Part shown: in pieces, positions 18,470 through 29,500 of the stretch
Numbering within the stretch: the stretch's first letter is position 1
Layout of the letters: every line of letters begins with the position of its first letter
DNA from: JACPYM01 sp963699175
GTDB lineage: Bacteria; Acidobacteriota; Blastocatellia; RBC074
Direction: 5' to 3'
Assembly: GCA_963699175.1 (NCBI GenBank)
Contig: OY969418.1
Location: forward strand, 124,001-188,000
DNA: 64,000 bases
The notes under the pieces: generated by a model
Databases searched by the model: none
What the model was told of the DNA's origin: nothing
Seen by the model: only the letters and a program-made list of their open reading frames with translations
Position numbers and translations under genes: made by a program

Positions 18470-20860
18470 ATGGGAAATCTGTGGCAAGACGCTCGCTATG
18501 GGTTGCGCCGAATGTTGAGCGCGCCTGGCTTTACCTTGGTGGTAATTTTGACGCTGGCGTTGGGCATTGGTGCGAACACAGCCATTTTCAGCGTGGTCAA
18601 TGCGGTGTTGTTGAAGCCGCTGCCGTATCAAGAACCAGCGCGGCTGGTCGTGCTGCGCGGCAATCAATCGGCGCTAGAGCTGGCCGATCTGCGAGCGTGG
18701 AGCCAGTCCTTCGTAGAGATGGGCGGCGCGACGCGGCAGATGCTCGATTACACAGGTGGCAGCGAGCCTCTGCAAATTCGCGGTGGCATGATCACCGGTG
18801 GCTTCTTCAACGTGTTGGGCGTCAGCGCGGCGTTTGGGCGTACGCTCAATTACAACGACGATAAACCGGGCGGCGCATTCGTCGCCGTGCTCAGCCACGG
18901 GCTGTGGCAGAAGCTATTCAATGGCGACCCGCAAATCGTCGGCAAGACGCTGCCGCTCAGCGGAAACAACTACACAGTCGTCGGAGTGATGCCCCCCAGT
19001 TTCAAATCGCCGCGCGACGAGGCCGAGTTGTATGTGCCGCTACAAGTCGCTTATCCACTGGCCGCAGCCTTTCGCGGCGTACATTTCCTGAGTGTTTATG
19101 CGCGGCTCAAACCAGGCGTGACGATTGAACAGGCGACGAACGAACAGCGCTTGTTCGATCAACGCATGGGTGAGGCTAATCCGGACACGAGCAAGAATCG
19201 CCGGACGACATTGATCCCATTGCACGAGCGGATGGTGGGCGATACCAGGACGGCGCTTTGGGTCTTATTCGGCGCGGTCGGATTAGTTTTGCTGATTGCC
19301 TGTGTGAATTTCGCCAACCTGTTGCTGGCACGCGGCGCGACGCGCGAACAAGAACTGGTGGTGCGGATGGCGCTGGGCGCGAGCCGCTGGCGCTTGACGC
19401 GGCAGATGCTGACCGAGAGCGTGTTGTTGGCCTGTTTGGGCGGTGCTGCCGGTTTGATGTTGGCGTGGTGGGGCGTTGAACTACTGGTTTCGCTCAAGCC
19501 GGAAAATCTGCCGCGCTTGGAGGCGATCAAAGTTGACGCGGGAGTGCTCATCTTCGCGCTGGCAGTGTCAGTAGCGACCGGGTTGATCTTTGGCTTGGCT
19601 CCAGCGTGGGCGGCGGCGCGCGTGAGCGTGAGCGAGTCATTGAAAGAGGGCGGGCGCGGCACTGTCGGTGGTGTGCGCCAGCGTGTGCGTAGCGGATTGG
19701 TCGTAATTGAGTTGGCGTTGGCGCTGATCCTATTGGTCGGCGCTGGGCTGCTCATCAAAAGCTTCTGGCAATTGCGCCAAGTCCAGCCGGGCTTCAATCC
19801 AAACAGCCTGCTGACGATGCGCATGGAGTTACCAGAGACGCGCTACAAAGAGATTCCCAAACAGATGCAGTTTCGTCGTGCGGTGCTCGAACGCGTCAAC
19901 TCATTAGCCGGCGTGCAGGCGGCATTGATCAGCGAATTGCCGATGAGTGACGAATCGCTCAATCACGACTTTACGCGCGAAGGCTGGAACCTGCCGACGG
20001 GTGACGAGCCGAACGTGCAGACACGCAGCGTGATGGGCGATTATTTCCATGCGATGCAAATTCCGCTGCTGGTTGGGCGCGACTTTACGCCGCAGGACAA
20101 AGAGGAAGCGCCGCTCGTGGGCATCGCCAACCAGACGCTGGTCGAGCGCTACTTCAAGAACGAGAATCCGCTGGGCAAGCGCGTCCGCTGGGCGCGCAAT
20201 CCGCCGGATACGTGGATCACCATCGTTGGCGTCGTCGGTGACGTGAAGCATTTCGGTTTGGACACGCCGGAAGAACCAGCGCTCTACACGCCTTATACGC
20301 AAGCGGGCGCGCCGTGGAAACGCTGGAATATGTTGGTGGTGCGGACGCAGGGCGAACCGCATGCTTTCGCCGACGCGATCAAAAAACAAATTTGGCAGGT
20401 TGATGCGCAACTGCCCGTGACGAAGTTGCAAACGATGCCTGAGCTGATGGCGCTTTCATTCGCCGAACGACGCTTCAATATGTTGCTGCTCGGGATTTTT
20501 GCGGCGGTGGCGCTCGTGTTAGCAGCTATCGGTATCTACGGTGTGATCTCGTATGCCGTCTCACAGCGCACGCACGAAATCGGCGTGCGTATGGCATTGG
20601 GCGCGCAATCAAACGATGTAATGCGGTTGGTTATCGGGCATGGCTTGAAGTTAGCCTCGCTCGGCGTGGCGTTCGGCTGGGCGGGTGCGTTTGGTTTGAC
20701 GCGACTGATGGCGACGATGCTTTTCGGTGTACGTCCGACAGATCTGTGGACGTTCGGACTGATCGCGCTGTTGCTGCTGGGGGTGGCCTTGCTCGCCAGT
20801 TACATTCCGGCGCGGCGGGCGATGAAGTTGGACCCGATGATCGCACTCAGGTACGAATGA
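18470..20860 (+). CDS. ADOP-type MacB/FtsX permease 2 (796 aa)
   Basis: Same layout as permease 1: LWQDARYGLRRMLSAPGFTL box at the start, GANTAIFSVVNAVLLKPLPY in the first helix, two FtsX domains and two periplasmic domains, ending in PARRAMKLDPMIALRYE. The ATG at 18470 begins the conserved box with GAGGAAG upstream. It differs from permease 1 through most of its length, especially in the periplasmic domains, which suggests a different substrate or partner. The next gene begins 23 bp later. Confidence 0.88.
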   Translation: MGNLWQDARYGLRRMLSAPGFTLVVILTLALGIGANTAIFSVVNAVLLKPLPYQEPARLVVLRGNQSALELADLRAWSQSFVEMGGATRQMLDYTGGSEPLQIRGGMITGGFFNVLGVSAAFGRTLNYNDDKPGGAFVAVLSHGLWQKLFNGDPQIVGKTLPLSGNNYTVVGVMPPSFKSPRDEAELYVPLQVAYPLAAAFRGVHFLSVYARLKPGVTIEQATNEQRLFDQRMGEANPDTSKNRRTTLIPLHERMVGDTRTALWVLFGAVGLVLLIACVNFANLLLARGATREQELVVRMALGASRWRLTRQMLTESVLLACLGGAAGLMLAWWGVELLVSLKPENLPRLEAIKVDAGVLIFALAVSVATGLIFGLAPAWAAARVSVSESLKEGGRGTVGGVRQRVRSGLVVIELALALILLVGAGLLIKSFWQLRQVQPGFNPNSLLTMRMELPETRYKEIPKQMQFRRAVLERVNSLAGVQAALISELPMSDESLNHDFTREGWNLPTGDEPNVQTRSVMGDYFHAMQIPLLVGRDFTPQDKEEAPLVGIANQTLVERYFKNENPLGKRVRWARNPPDTWITIVGVVGDVKHFGLDTPEEPALYTPYTQAGAPWKRWNMLVVRTQGEPHAFADAIKKQIWQVDAQLPVTKLQTMPELMALSFAERRFNMLLLGIFAAVALVLAAIGIYGVISYAVSQRTHEIGVRMALGAQSNDVMRLVIGHGLKLASLGVAFGWAGAFGLTRLMATMLFGVRPTDLWTFGLIALLLLGVALLASYIPARRAMKLDPMIALRYE

Positions 20861-20883
20861 TAAGGACAACGAAGGAGAACCAG

Positions 20884-21336
20884 ATGAAGAAGCTGTCAAT
20901 GATTGCTTTGATAATCGCACTGGCGCTCGCAGGCTATGCTGCGCAAGTGCAGTCAAACGATGAACGCGAGGCTGTGCGGCAAGCGGTGCTCGATTACGTC
21001 GAAGGTGTCTACAATGTTGACCCGGCGCGCATCGAACGCAGCGTCCACCCCGATCTGGCCAAACGCGGTTATTGGCGCGAGCGAGGCAAAGAAGGCTACA
21101 CCAACGGCAAGATGACTTTTGCCGGGTTGATTGATGTCGCCAAGACCTGGAACAAAGAAGGCAAGCTGCCAAAAGACGCGCCGAAAGAGATCACGATCTT
21201 CGAAGTACAGGATCAGACCGCGTCGGCCAAGCTCGTCGCGCAGTGGGGCACAGACTATTTCCACCTGGCTAAATACGAGGGCAAGTGGATGATCGTGAAT
21301 GTGCTCTGGCAAAGCCCGCCACCCAAAAAGAACTGA
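20884..21336 (+). CDS. Exported NTF2-like (lumazine-binding-2-type) protein (150 aa)
   Basis: It has a signal peptide (MIALIIALALAGYAAQVQ) and then an alpha+beta NTF2-like cone: EREAVRQAVLDYVEGVYNVD, VHPDLAKRGYWR, ASAKLVAQWGTDYFHLAKYE and GKWMIVNVLW. This is the pattern of the putative lumazine-binding (DUF4440-like) family common in Bacteroidetes and Acidobacteria. AAGGAGAA precedes the ATG at 20884. Its position between two permeases suggests a periplasmic accessory protein. No catalytic residues can be named. Confidence 0.75.
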   Translation: MKKLSMIALIIALALAGYAAQVQSNDEREAVRQAVLDYVEGVYNVDPARIERSVHPDLAKRGYWRERGKEGYTNGKMTFAGLIDVAKTWNKEGKLPKDAPKEITIFEVQDQTASAKLVAQWGTDYFHLAKYEGKWMIVNVLWQSPPPKKN

Positions 21337-21463
21337 ACGCTTTCTAGTTCTGAATCGAGCAGGGAAGAAGACGCGGAACAAGCGGAAAAGTTTTAGCTGA
21401 AACTCTTTTCGCTTGTCCCGCGTTTGGTTTTGCTCGCTGGCATCATTTTTCGTTGAGGTGATT

Positions 21464-23896
21464 ATGAATACGTTCTTGCAAGACCTGCGCTACGGCGCGC
21501 GCATGCTGTGGAAGAAACCTGTCTTCACGTTGATTGCTGTAATCACGTTGGCGTTGGGCATTGGCGCAAACACCGCGATCTTTAGCGTGGTCAATTCGAT
21601 TCTGCTGCGTCCGCTGGCCTATTACGAACCGGAGCGGCTGGTGCAGATCAATCATGATTACCCGCAGATTAATTTGAAGGCTTCTGTCTCGGCCTTTGGT
21701 TACCGGCATTATCGCGATAACGCAAAGTCGTTCGACAATCTGACGGCGTTGACTATGGCTAACTTCAACCTGACAGGTGGCGGCGAACCGGAGCGCTTAA
21801 ACGGCTTGCAAGTCACGGCCAGCTTCTTCCCGCTGCTCGGTGCGCAGGTTGCGCAAGGGCGCGCCTTCTTGCCGGAAGAGGAAGAGGCCGGGCGCAATCG
21901 CGTCGCCGTGTTGAGCGAAGCGTTTTGGCAACGGCGCTTCGGCGGCGATCCAAACATTCTCAGCCGCACGATCACGCTCAACGGCGAAAACTACAACGTG
22001 GTCGGCATAATGCCGCGCGGTTTTCAATTCGGGCGCGAACTGGGCGTGCAGGTTGATTTGTGGGTGCCGCTGACTTTTACGCCTGCGCAGTTGACGCCTA
22101 ACAATCTGACCAATGAGTTTCTCTTCGTGCTGGGACGGCTCAAAAACGGTGTCGCGTTTCAGCAGGCGCAGTCCGAGATGGACACCATTGCCGATAATTT
22201 GCGGCGGCAATATCAGCCGGGAGCCACGCGTCAGAATTGGGGGCTGACGATTCAGAGCTTCAACGAGATGATCGTCGGCGACGTTCGCACGCCGCTCTGG
22301 ATTTTGCTCGGCGCGGTCACGTTGGTCTTGTTGATCGCCTGCGCAAATGTCGCCAACTTGCTGCTGGCGCGCGCGGCGGAGCGGCATAAAGAGATTGCCA
22401 TTCGCGCGGCCTTAGGCGCAGGACGTTGGCGTGTGCTGCGGCAGTTGCTGACCGAGAGCGTGTTGCTGGGATTGGTCGGCGGCCTGCTTGGACTCGGACT
22501 CGCGACGTTGGGCGTCAGGCTGCTGACGAAACTGGAACAACTCAAGATTCCGCGCGTCCACGAAATCGGTCTGGATTGGCGCGTGCTGGGTTTCACGCTC
22601 GGTCTGTCAGTGTTGACCGGCGTGCTCTTCGGACTTATGCCCGCTTGGCAAGCGACGCGCGCCGATTTACACGAGACATTGAAAGAGGGCGGGCGCACGG
22701 GTGCGAGCCTCACGCGTGGCTGGCTGCGCAGCGCCTTTGTTGTGTTGGAAACGGCGCTGGCTTTGATGCTGTTGATTGGCGCGGGCTTGTTGATGCGCAG
22801 TTTTTGGCGTTTGCAACAGGTCAACCCAGGCTTCGCGCCACAGAATCTGCTGACGCTCAGCGTGGCGCTGCCTGACCGTTATCGTGAGCCGCATCAGCGC
22901 GCGAGCTTTTATCAACAAGCGCTTGAAGAGATCAGGCGACTGCCGGGCGTACAGTCGGCTGGCGCTGTCTCAGTCTTGCCGCTGAGCGGCACCAATTCGA
23001 GCGGCAGCTTCCGCATCGAAGGCCGTGAAGTACCATCGAACCAATCGCCACCACACGGCGACCGCTGGTCGGCGACGGCTGGGTATTTTGAGACGATGAA
23101 AATCCCGCTCGTACGCGGGCGCTTCTTCAGCGAGCGCGATGCGGCTGATGCGCCTGGTGTAACGATCATTGACGAAACGATGGCGCGCAAATATTGGCCC
23201 AACGAAGACCCGCTCGGCAAACGCATCAGCTTTGAAGGGCCGCCAGATAACCGGCGCTGGCGCGAGATCGTCGGCATCATCGGCCACGTCAAACACAAAG
23301 ATTTGGAGGGCGAGTCGCGCGTGCAATATTACATTCCGCACCTCCAACGCTCGCAGGGGAGCATGTTCCTGGCTGTGCGCACCAGCGGCACGCCGACCGA
23401 ACAAGCTCCCGCTGTGCGCAACGTCATCAAAAATCTAGACAAAGACCTGCCCGTCTTCCGCGTGATGGCAGTCGAACAACTTGTGGCCGATTCGATGACG
23501 CTGCGGCGCTTCACCTTGACGCTGTTAGGCATCTTTGCCGTTATCGCGCTTGTGCTGGCGACGGTAGGATTGTATGGCGTGCTCTCGTACTCGGTCACAC
23601 AACGTTCGCACGAAATCGGCGTGCGCATGGCGCTCGGCGCTCGTGCCGCTGACGTGTTGAAGCTGATCGTAAAACAGGGAATGTTGCTGACCGGCGTGGG
23701 GGTGTTGATTGGATTGGTGGGCGCTTTTGCCTTGACGCGCTTGATGGCGAATCTGCTATTCGGCGTGAAAGCGAGCGACCCGTTGACCTACGTTGTGATC
23801 GCTTTGCTGCTGGCGACGGTGGCGCTGCTGGCTTGTTGGCTACCGGCGCGACGCGCGACGAAGGTTGATCCGATGATTGCGCTGCGCTACGAATAG
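21464..23896 (+). CDS. ADOP-type MacB/FtsX permease 3 (810 aa)
   Basis: Third member with the same box at the start (LQDLRYGARMLWKKPVF), GANTAIFSVVNSILLRPLAY in the first helix and PARRATKVDPMIALRYE at the end. The FtsX motif with IGVRMALGARAADVLKLIVK is near residue 725. The ATG at 21464 follows GAGGTGATT. The 127-bp gap before it may carry its own promoter. The three permeases are diverged paralogues, and no membrane-fusion protein or ATPase accompanies them. Confidence 0.88.
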   Translation: MNTFLQDLRYGARMLWKKPVFTLIAVITLALGIGANTAIFSVVNSILLRPLAYYEPERLVQINHDYPQINLKASVSAFGYRHYRDNAKSFDNLTALTMANFNLTGGGEPERLNGLQVTASFFPLLGAQVAQGRAFLPEEEEAGRNRVAVLSEAFWQRRFGGDPNILSRTITLNGENYNVVGIMPRGFQFGRELGVQVDLWVPLTFTPAQLTPNNLTNEFLFVLGRLKNGVAFQQAQSEMDTIADNLRRQYQPGATRQNWGLTIQSFNEMIVGDVRTPLWILLGAVTLVLLIACANVANLLLARAAERHKEIAIRAALGAGRWRVLRQLLTESVLLGLVGGLLGLGLATLGVRLLTKLEQLKIPRVHEIGLDWRVLGFTLGLSVLTGVLFGLMPAWQATRADLHETLKEGGRTGASLTRGWLRSAFVVLETALALMLLIGAGLLMRSFWRLQQVNPGFAPQNLLTLSVALPDRYREPHQRASFYQQALEEIRRLPGVQSAGAVSVLPLSGTNSSGSFRIEGREVPSNQSPPHGDRWSATAGYFETMKIPLVRGRFFSERDAADAPGVTIIDETMARKYWPNEDPLGKRISFEGPPDNRRWREIVGIIGHVKHKDLEGESRVQYYIPHLQRSQGSMFLAVRTSGTPTEQAPAVRNVIKNLDKDLPVFRVMAVEQLVADSMTLRRFTLTLLGIFAVIALVLATVGLYGVLSYSVTQRSHEIGVRMALGARAADVLKLIVKQGMLLTGVGVLIGLVGAFALTRLMANLLFGVKASDPLTYVVIALLLATVALLACWLPARRATKVDPMIALRYE

Positions 23897-24023
23897 TGAG
23901 GCTGTAGCTCAGTTTGCTGCTAGAGCCTGGTACTATAGATTTCAAGAAAGAAATTTCCGAATTAAACCCGCGAAGCGGGTGGACAGAATGTAGCCCAGGG
24001 TGGAGCGCAGCGGAACCCTGGGT

Positions 24024-25012
24024 AACGCGATTACCGGGAAAAAGTGCTTATTGAAACAGCAAGTTAAAGAGCGAATAGGCGAGTAAACACACCAGCAAGT
24101 GAATCGCGAAGGCGTAATCCGCCCGATGTGTACTGCGGATCAGGCCGAAACAGCACTTGAGAAATTCGAACGCCTCTTCAACCCGGTGCCGGGCTTGCAG
24201 ACACGCTACTTGGAACGGCGTGGCGAGTTTTTTCATGTTCTTGCGGTTTGGGGTGAAGAGCTTGATTCCACGCCGCCCTAGTTCTTCTGCCCTTGCTTGC
24301 GAGATGTAACCGCGGTCGCCCACCACAATGCCGTGCTCGATCCACTCACACAAGGGGTCGAGCAACTGCCGATCATCCACGTTGGCGGCCGTCAAACGCA
24401 CGGCACATAAACGCCCACGCTGATCACACTGCACGTGCAGTTTGAAACCATACCAGTAGCCACTCCCGTTGCGCGATTTGCGCGCGTGCTCTTTGAAGGT
24501 ACGATGCTGTTTGGCACGGGCCACTTTGCAAACCGGCACGGGCGTGGAGTCTTGCAAGACCACGGGGTGGCCGTGCTGCGCAGCGCGATTGGCTTGCAAT
24601 TGCTGACCCAACAGTGCGCCCGCTTCACGCACGACGCGGTTCGTCGCTTCGACAAACTTGCTGTAACTGGGCAAGGCCGGAAACTCCGCCCAGTGGTGCC
24701 GCTGAAAGTAGTAATAGAGTTTGGCCTTGTCGGTCAGTCCGAGCCAAGCGCCGTAAATCATGATCGTCAGCACCTCGGCGGCACACAAGCGCGCTGGCCC
24801 GCCCCGACGGTCACGCGGCAACTGTTGGGCGGCGAGTTGCGGTTGCAAGGCCTGCAATTGATCGTCGAGATTAACCAGCAGCTTGAGCAGCATATCGGGT
24901 TCGTTTATGGTTTCCTGGATGAGCATAGTGTCCTCCTGAAGCAAAGTGTTTGGTCACACTTTTCTTACTTCGGAAGGGCTATGCTCATCAAACTTTTTCC
25001 GGTAATCGCGTT
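24024..25012 (-). mobile_element. IS982-family insertion sequence (989 bp)
   Basis: The ends AACGCGATTACCGGGAAAAA and the reverse complement of TTTTTCCGGTAATCGCGTT are inverted repeats of about 21 bases with one gap. GGGT flanks both sides (24020-24023 and 25013-25016), a possible short target duplication. One intact transposase fills the element. Its length is usual for the family. It sits inside a cluster of palindromic repeats. Confidence 0.88.
24048..24926 (-). CDS. IS982-family transposase (292 aa)
   Basis: A DDE transposase with the IS982 order of motifs: VVLQDSTPVPVCKVARAKQ (first Asp) near residue 125, GSGYWYGFKLHVQCDQ near 155, IVVGDRGYIS (second Asp) near 205, and a C-terminal RHRVEEAFEFLKCCFGLI (Glu) near 260. 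AGGAGGACACT precedes the ATG at 24926; an upstream ATG six codons earlier is less likely. The frame is intact, so the element may still be active. Confidence 0.92.
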   Translation of the reverse strand: MLIQETINEPDMLLKLLVNLDDQLQALQPQLAAQQLPRDRRGGPARLCAAEVLTIMIYGAWLGLTDKAKLYYYFQRHHWAEFPALPSYSKFVEATNRVVREAGALLGQQLQANRAAQHGHPVVLQDSTPVPVCKVARAKQHRTFKEHARKSRNGSGYWYGFKLHVQCDQRGRLCAVRLTAANVDDRQLLDPLCEWIEHGIVVGDRGYISQARAEELGRRGIKLFTPNRKNMKKLATPFQVACLQARHRVEEAFEFLKCCFGLIRSTHRADYAFAIHLLVCLLAYSLFNLLFQ

Positions 25013-25016
25013 GGGT

Positions 25017-25205
25017 AGCAGATCGCGGAAATATACAAGCCCGCGAAGTGGGCGGCAGACCAATATCTGTCGCCCACTTCGCGGGCTTGTCGCCTACTGC
25101 TGTCTTTACCCAGGGCTGACGCCCTAGGCTTTATGCTGTTGCCCGCTTCGCGGGCTTCTCGCAGAAAATCATTTTCTTGAAAGAAAGCTATAGCAGGCGC
25201 TGGCA
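25017..25205. repeat. Cluster of palindromic repeats beside the insertion sequence
   Basis: AAGCCCGCGAAGTGGGCG at 25037 and CGCCCACTTCGCGGGCTT at 25071 are perfect 18-base inverted repeats. GCCCGCTTCGCGGGC and ACCCAGGGCTGACGCCCTAGG follow. A TTTCTTGAAAGAAAGCTATAG stretch near 25171 resembles the reverse complement of 23927-23955 on the other side of the element. Confidence 0.7.
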
Positions 25206-25215
25206 CATTGAGCCT

Positions 25216-26548
25216 TTATAGGCTTTCTAGGCGAGTGTCCGCGTCTCCGAAGCGCTCCAATTTGATGCCCATACGATCCATCAGCGAGAGGTAAAGGCTG
25301 CATGCCTTTCGGTTCTCGTTGCCGGCCTTTACATAATCCAGCGTACGGCCCGTTTTGAGTGTGCCGCCGAGTCCGCCAGCGAGCACCATAGGCAATCGCG
25401 AGTTGTTGTGCGTTCTGCCGACCCACAGGTTGGACAGAAACAGCAGACAGGAATTATCCAAGACTGTGCCGTCGCCTTCAGGCATGGCATCGAGCTTCGA
25501 CGCCAGATACGCGAACTGGCTCACGTGCCAGCGTGTGATCCGTTCGTATTCGTCATTGTTATTGGAGTGGGAAGCGCCGTGATGCGCCTGACTGACCTCC
25601 AAGAAGGGGTAGTACATGGCCGAGAGGTCGCGCGAGATCATCAACGTGGCGACGCGCGTCTTGTCGGTCTGAAACGCAATTGCGATGAGGTCCAGCATTA
25701 GTTTGGCGTGTTCGCGTAAGTCTTCCGGCAAACCGTTGGCCGGACGTTCCAGGCTCCACACTGGACGGTTTTTCAGCTTGGCCAAGTCATCGGCTTTTTC
25801 CTTCGCCTTCCGCATGCCTTCGACGCGCTGCTCGACTTCGCGTACGCTCGTCATGAACTCATCCAACTTGGCGTTGTCGCTCGCGCTGATCTTACGGCTC
25901 AAACGTTCGGCGCGCTCTTTCACACGATCCAGGATACTGAGGTTGAGCAAGCTCCCGCGATTCTCAAACAGCATGTCAAACGCCAACGAAGGATACATTT
26001 CGTTGGGCACCGGGGATTCCGGGCTTTGCCAAGAGATGTGCGAACTGTAAGCCATCGAGTAGTTGCTTTCGTGAAAGCCAGTGATGGGTTGTTCGCAAGA
26101 GAGCACCATGCAGGGTTGCAGGGTTTCTTGGCCCACCCGGCTGGCGATCATCTGATCAACCGAGATGCCCGAATGAAGCACGGCGCCTTTGGTTAGCGTT
26201 GCGCCGGTGAGCAGGCTGCCGGTCTGCGGGGGGTGAATGCCCAAGCCCATCGCGCCCTTATTATAAAGCCCGTGAATCACGTTGATCTTGCTCTTCAAAG
26301 GTTCCAGCGGCGAGAGCGATTTGCTCAGCTTCATCTCAGGGCCAGACCCTTCAGAACCCCAGTGATCTTCGTTGACGCCACAGCCGAGAAAGACCACTCC
26401 GAAGCGTTTAGGAAACGCTTCGGTATTCATGGTCTCTAGCTTGGGCGGCGAAAGATTCGAGCCACGGCAAGGTCAGGGTGGCCCCCGTGCCGCGCAGGAT
26501 GGCGCGGCGGGAAATCTGATTGGAAGATGGGTTCAGTTGATCGGGCAT
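25216..26548 (-). pseudogene. DUF1552 protein gene, apparent frameshift after the Tat signal
   Basis: The main frame (25216-26430, 404 codons from an internal ATG) is a DUF1552 protein: VVFLGCGVNEDHW, IHPPQTGSLLTGATL, YSMAYSSHISW, and a C-terminal GGLGG segment. These proteins normally begin with a Tat signal. That signal, SRRAILRGTGATLTLPWLES, is encoded at 26548-26450 but in a different frame, off by one base. Its ATG at 26548 lies one base beyond the stop of the DUF1592-family gene with a purine-rich GGGGGAA site, as expected for coupled genes. So the gene is either frameshifted, mis-sequenced, or translated only from the internal ATG without its export signal. DUF1552 genes usually accompany DUF1592-type genes, as here. 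Confidence 0.8.
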
Positions 26549-26549
26549 C

Positions 26550-29500
26550 TTAATTCCCCCCTTTTTGTTGAGCAGTCTTTGTACCTTGCGGTTGAGCGGA
26601 CTCCGAAGTCCGTCTGTTTAGAAACTGCGGGCTGGTAACAATGGTTTCGATGAGCGCGGACATCTTGTACCCGCTTGCTGCCAGCTTCGCCTGCATCGCC
26701 TCAAGCAGAGGTTCATCAGAAAGCATTGGCGAGCGGCCAAGCGCGTACACAAGCATCTTTTCAGATAGATTGCTCAGAAAATCCTTCTCGCGATTAACGC
26801 GGATGTAGGTCAGCAAGCCATCGGGGCCAGTGCCCTGATTGCCGCCCGGAAACGTGGCGTTGACATCCACCGCGCGCCCGGCGAGATCCTTGGTTCGCCG
26901 CTCGCCTACGGGGCCGTACCCTTCAAACGCCAAGCCGAAAGAATCAAAACGGGCATGACAGGAAGCGCACATTTTATTTTCCCGGTGTTTGGCCAGCAGT
27001 TCACGCACGGGCAGATCCGACTTCGATTCGTCGTGTGGCAGCTCCGGTACTACGGGTGGCGGCGGCGGTATTGCCTCGCCCAACGCGCGGCGAGCGACCC
27101 AGTATCCCCGCTTCACCGGACTGGTTCGCAGACCAGGCGCGTTTTGGGTCAGAAACACTGCCATCGGCAGCAGACCGCCTCGCCCGTACGCACGCGCGTC
27201 GTTCACCCGGAACCATTCGTCAGGACTACCTGCGCCCGCCGGAATGCCGTAATGTTGAGCCAGAGTGCGGTTCACAAATGTGTAGTTGCCGTATAACAGA
27301 TCCAGCGCGGGGCGATCATTCTGAATCAAGTCGGTGATAAAACGAATCGGCTCCTCAAACATCGCCTCACGAAGTTCGTTCGTAAAAACGGGGAAGCGCT
27401 GGCGATCAACCGCATTGTGGTTCTCGAAACGGCGGAAGTCTAACCAATTACCTCCGAATTCCGTGGCCAGCGCACTCACGCGGCCATCCTTCAACATCCG
27501 TCGGACCTGTGCGTTCAACACGGGCGGTTTGCTCAGGTCATCAGCCGCAGCGTGAGAGAGCAACTCTTCATCGGGCATGCTGGCCCAGAGGAAGTAACTC
27601 AGCCGACTGGCGAGAGAGTAGCCGGAAAGGGGACGATACTGTGCTGTTCCGGTTTGACTCGCAGATTTGCCCGCAGATTTCATGGATGCGCCGAGGCCGC
27701 CGCTTACCAGATCAACCCGGTAAAGGAAGTCTGGTGATACCAGAATGCTGGCGATTGAGCCACGCATGGCTTCTTCGTGCGTCAATCCCTTCTTCTCACG
27801 CAGCTCGCGGTAGTAAGCAAGAATGTCGTCGCTTTCTTCCTGCACCAGCGGTCGGCGATATGCGCGCGCCGCGAATTTCAATAAGGCGTCCAAGTGCCAT
27901 GGTTCTGCTTCCATCCGCGCGCGCTCCACCCGGCGGATTTGGGCGTTCGTAAGGTCGAAGAAATCTTTGACGGCTTGCAGGATTATCGAGTCGGTTCCAG
28001 TCGCCGCTTTTTCTAGAATCTGGTCACGCAGCCGAAAGATGACCTCTTGCTTGGCGAACTCGTTTTGGGAGGGCCTGTCTACGTTCCGGCGCACTCCTCC
28101 GCCCTCGCCTGCGTTGTAGATGAATTGCAAGTAGGTCCGCACGGTGTAATCGGCGGTGAAGTCAAACTCATCCCAAAGCGCATCGAGTTCCTTCTTTCCG
28201 TTTTCGTCGAGAATGAGTTCGCTGAGCGGCGTATCGTCGCGGAAGTAGCCCATGACGTTGTGGAAGCCCGCGCCGAGGTAGCGTCCTTTATCCATCGAAG
28301 TAATTGGATAAAACCTGCCGTGTTCCCGCAGACAAAAAGCAGTGGGGAACACTGAGCTGAAGCGCGCGAAGGCGGTCTCGTAGCGGGCGCGCTCTCCGGC
28401 TGGAACCGTCAGATCGGGATCTTCCTGCCGCTCCTTGATGTAAGCAGCGACGGATTGCTTCAATTCTTCCACCTCCCGATTCCCGAACGTGGAACCGCGA
28501 GTTACGACGAAGCCTTGCAGCGGTGGTTCACCTTCGACGCGCAACGCTGAAGGATCGAAATCCCGGCGGTGAGCCGCGAGTTGCCGGTTTCTGAACATTG
28601 CGATCGGTTGAAAATTGGCGCCGAAGCCTGGCGCTTCCACGTTGGCGAACAGCTTTTCTGTGTGCCGACGGATTTTGACGACGAAGTCACGCATTCGCAC
28701 GCAGCCTTCACGCGCGAGATCGGCCCCCTCGAGTTGATTGCCCTTCGGCACAGGTAACTCGCGCCACATTGCCTGAAGCTTGACGAGCGGGCCTACCTCT
28801 TCCTTCGTTTGCTCCAAAGCCTGCAAGACCATAGTGAGATATTTGGGTGACACTTTGGCCTGCGCAGCGATGCCTGCGAGAGTTGCCGAGGGCTGCCCTA
28901 AAGCAACTCGATGCTTGTAGCGCCAAGCGGCGGCAAAATACTGGGCGAAATCGGTTGGCTGGCGGTCATAAAAATCTACGATCCGCTGGATCGGGTATTT
29001 TTCACGATCGGTCTCAACCAACATCGGATGAGGCGCGAACGAAAATCCATCCGGTTTGAGGACGAGGTGATCCGCCACCCGGCGCGCGGCTTCAAGGTAT
29101 TTCGACATCAGCGCGGGCGAAATGGCCAACGACTCACCTGAGTTGTCGAAGCCCGCCTGATTCGCGGGATCAACTGGGAACTCGCGCGCCGGGCGCAAGT
29201 CAATTCCCGTCAGGTCGCGGACGGTGTAGTTGTACTCGGCGTTGCTGAGCCGCCGTGCCACCACAGGACCGGGGTCGCCGGCATGCTTGCGCGCGACGTT
29301 CTTGCGCACAGCGGCGATCCACTCGATCACCAGTTGGCGCAACTCCTCCGGCGGCTGCTTCATCCCCTGAGGTGGCATCTCCTTCGCCGTCAGTTTGCGC
29401 AGCACCAGTGCCCAACGAGGGAAATCATCAATCACGGATTCCAGCGTCGTGTAGCGTTGCAGATCAAAGCTGGCATTGGGTGTAGGCCCGCTATGACAAG

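Noticed and set aside
21337..21463. Sigma-54 promoter before ADOP permease 3
   Set aside because: CTGGCATCATTTTTCGTTG has wrong spacing and no TTGC box.
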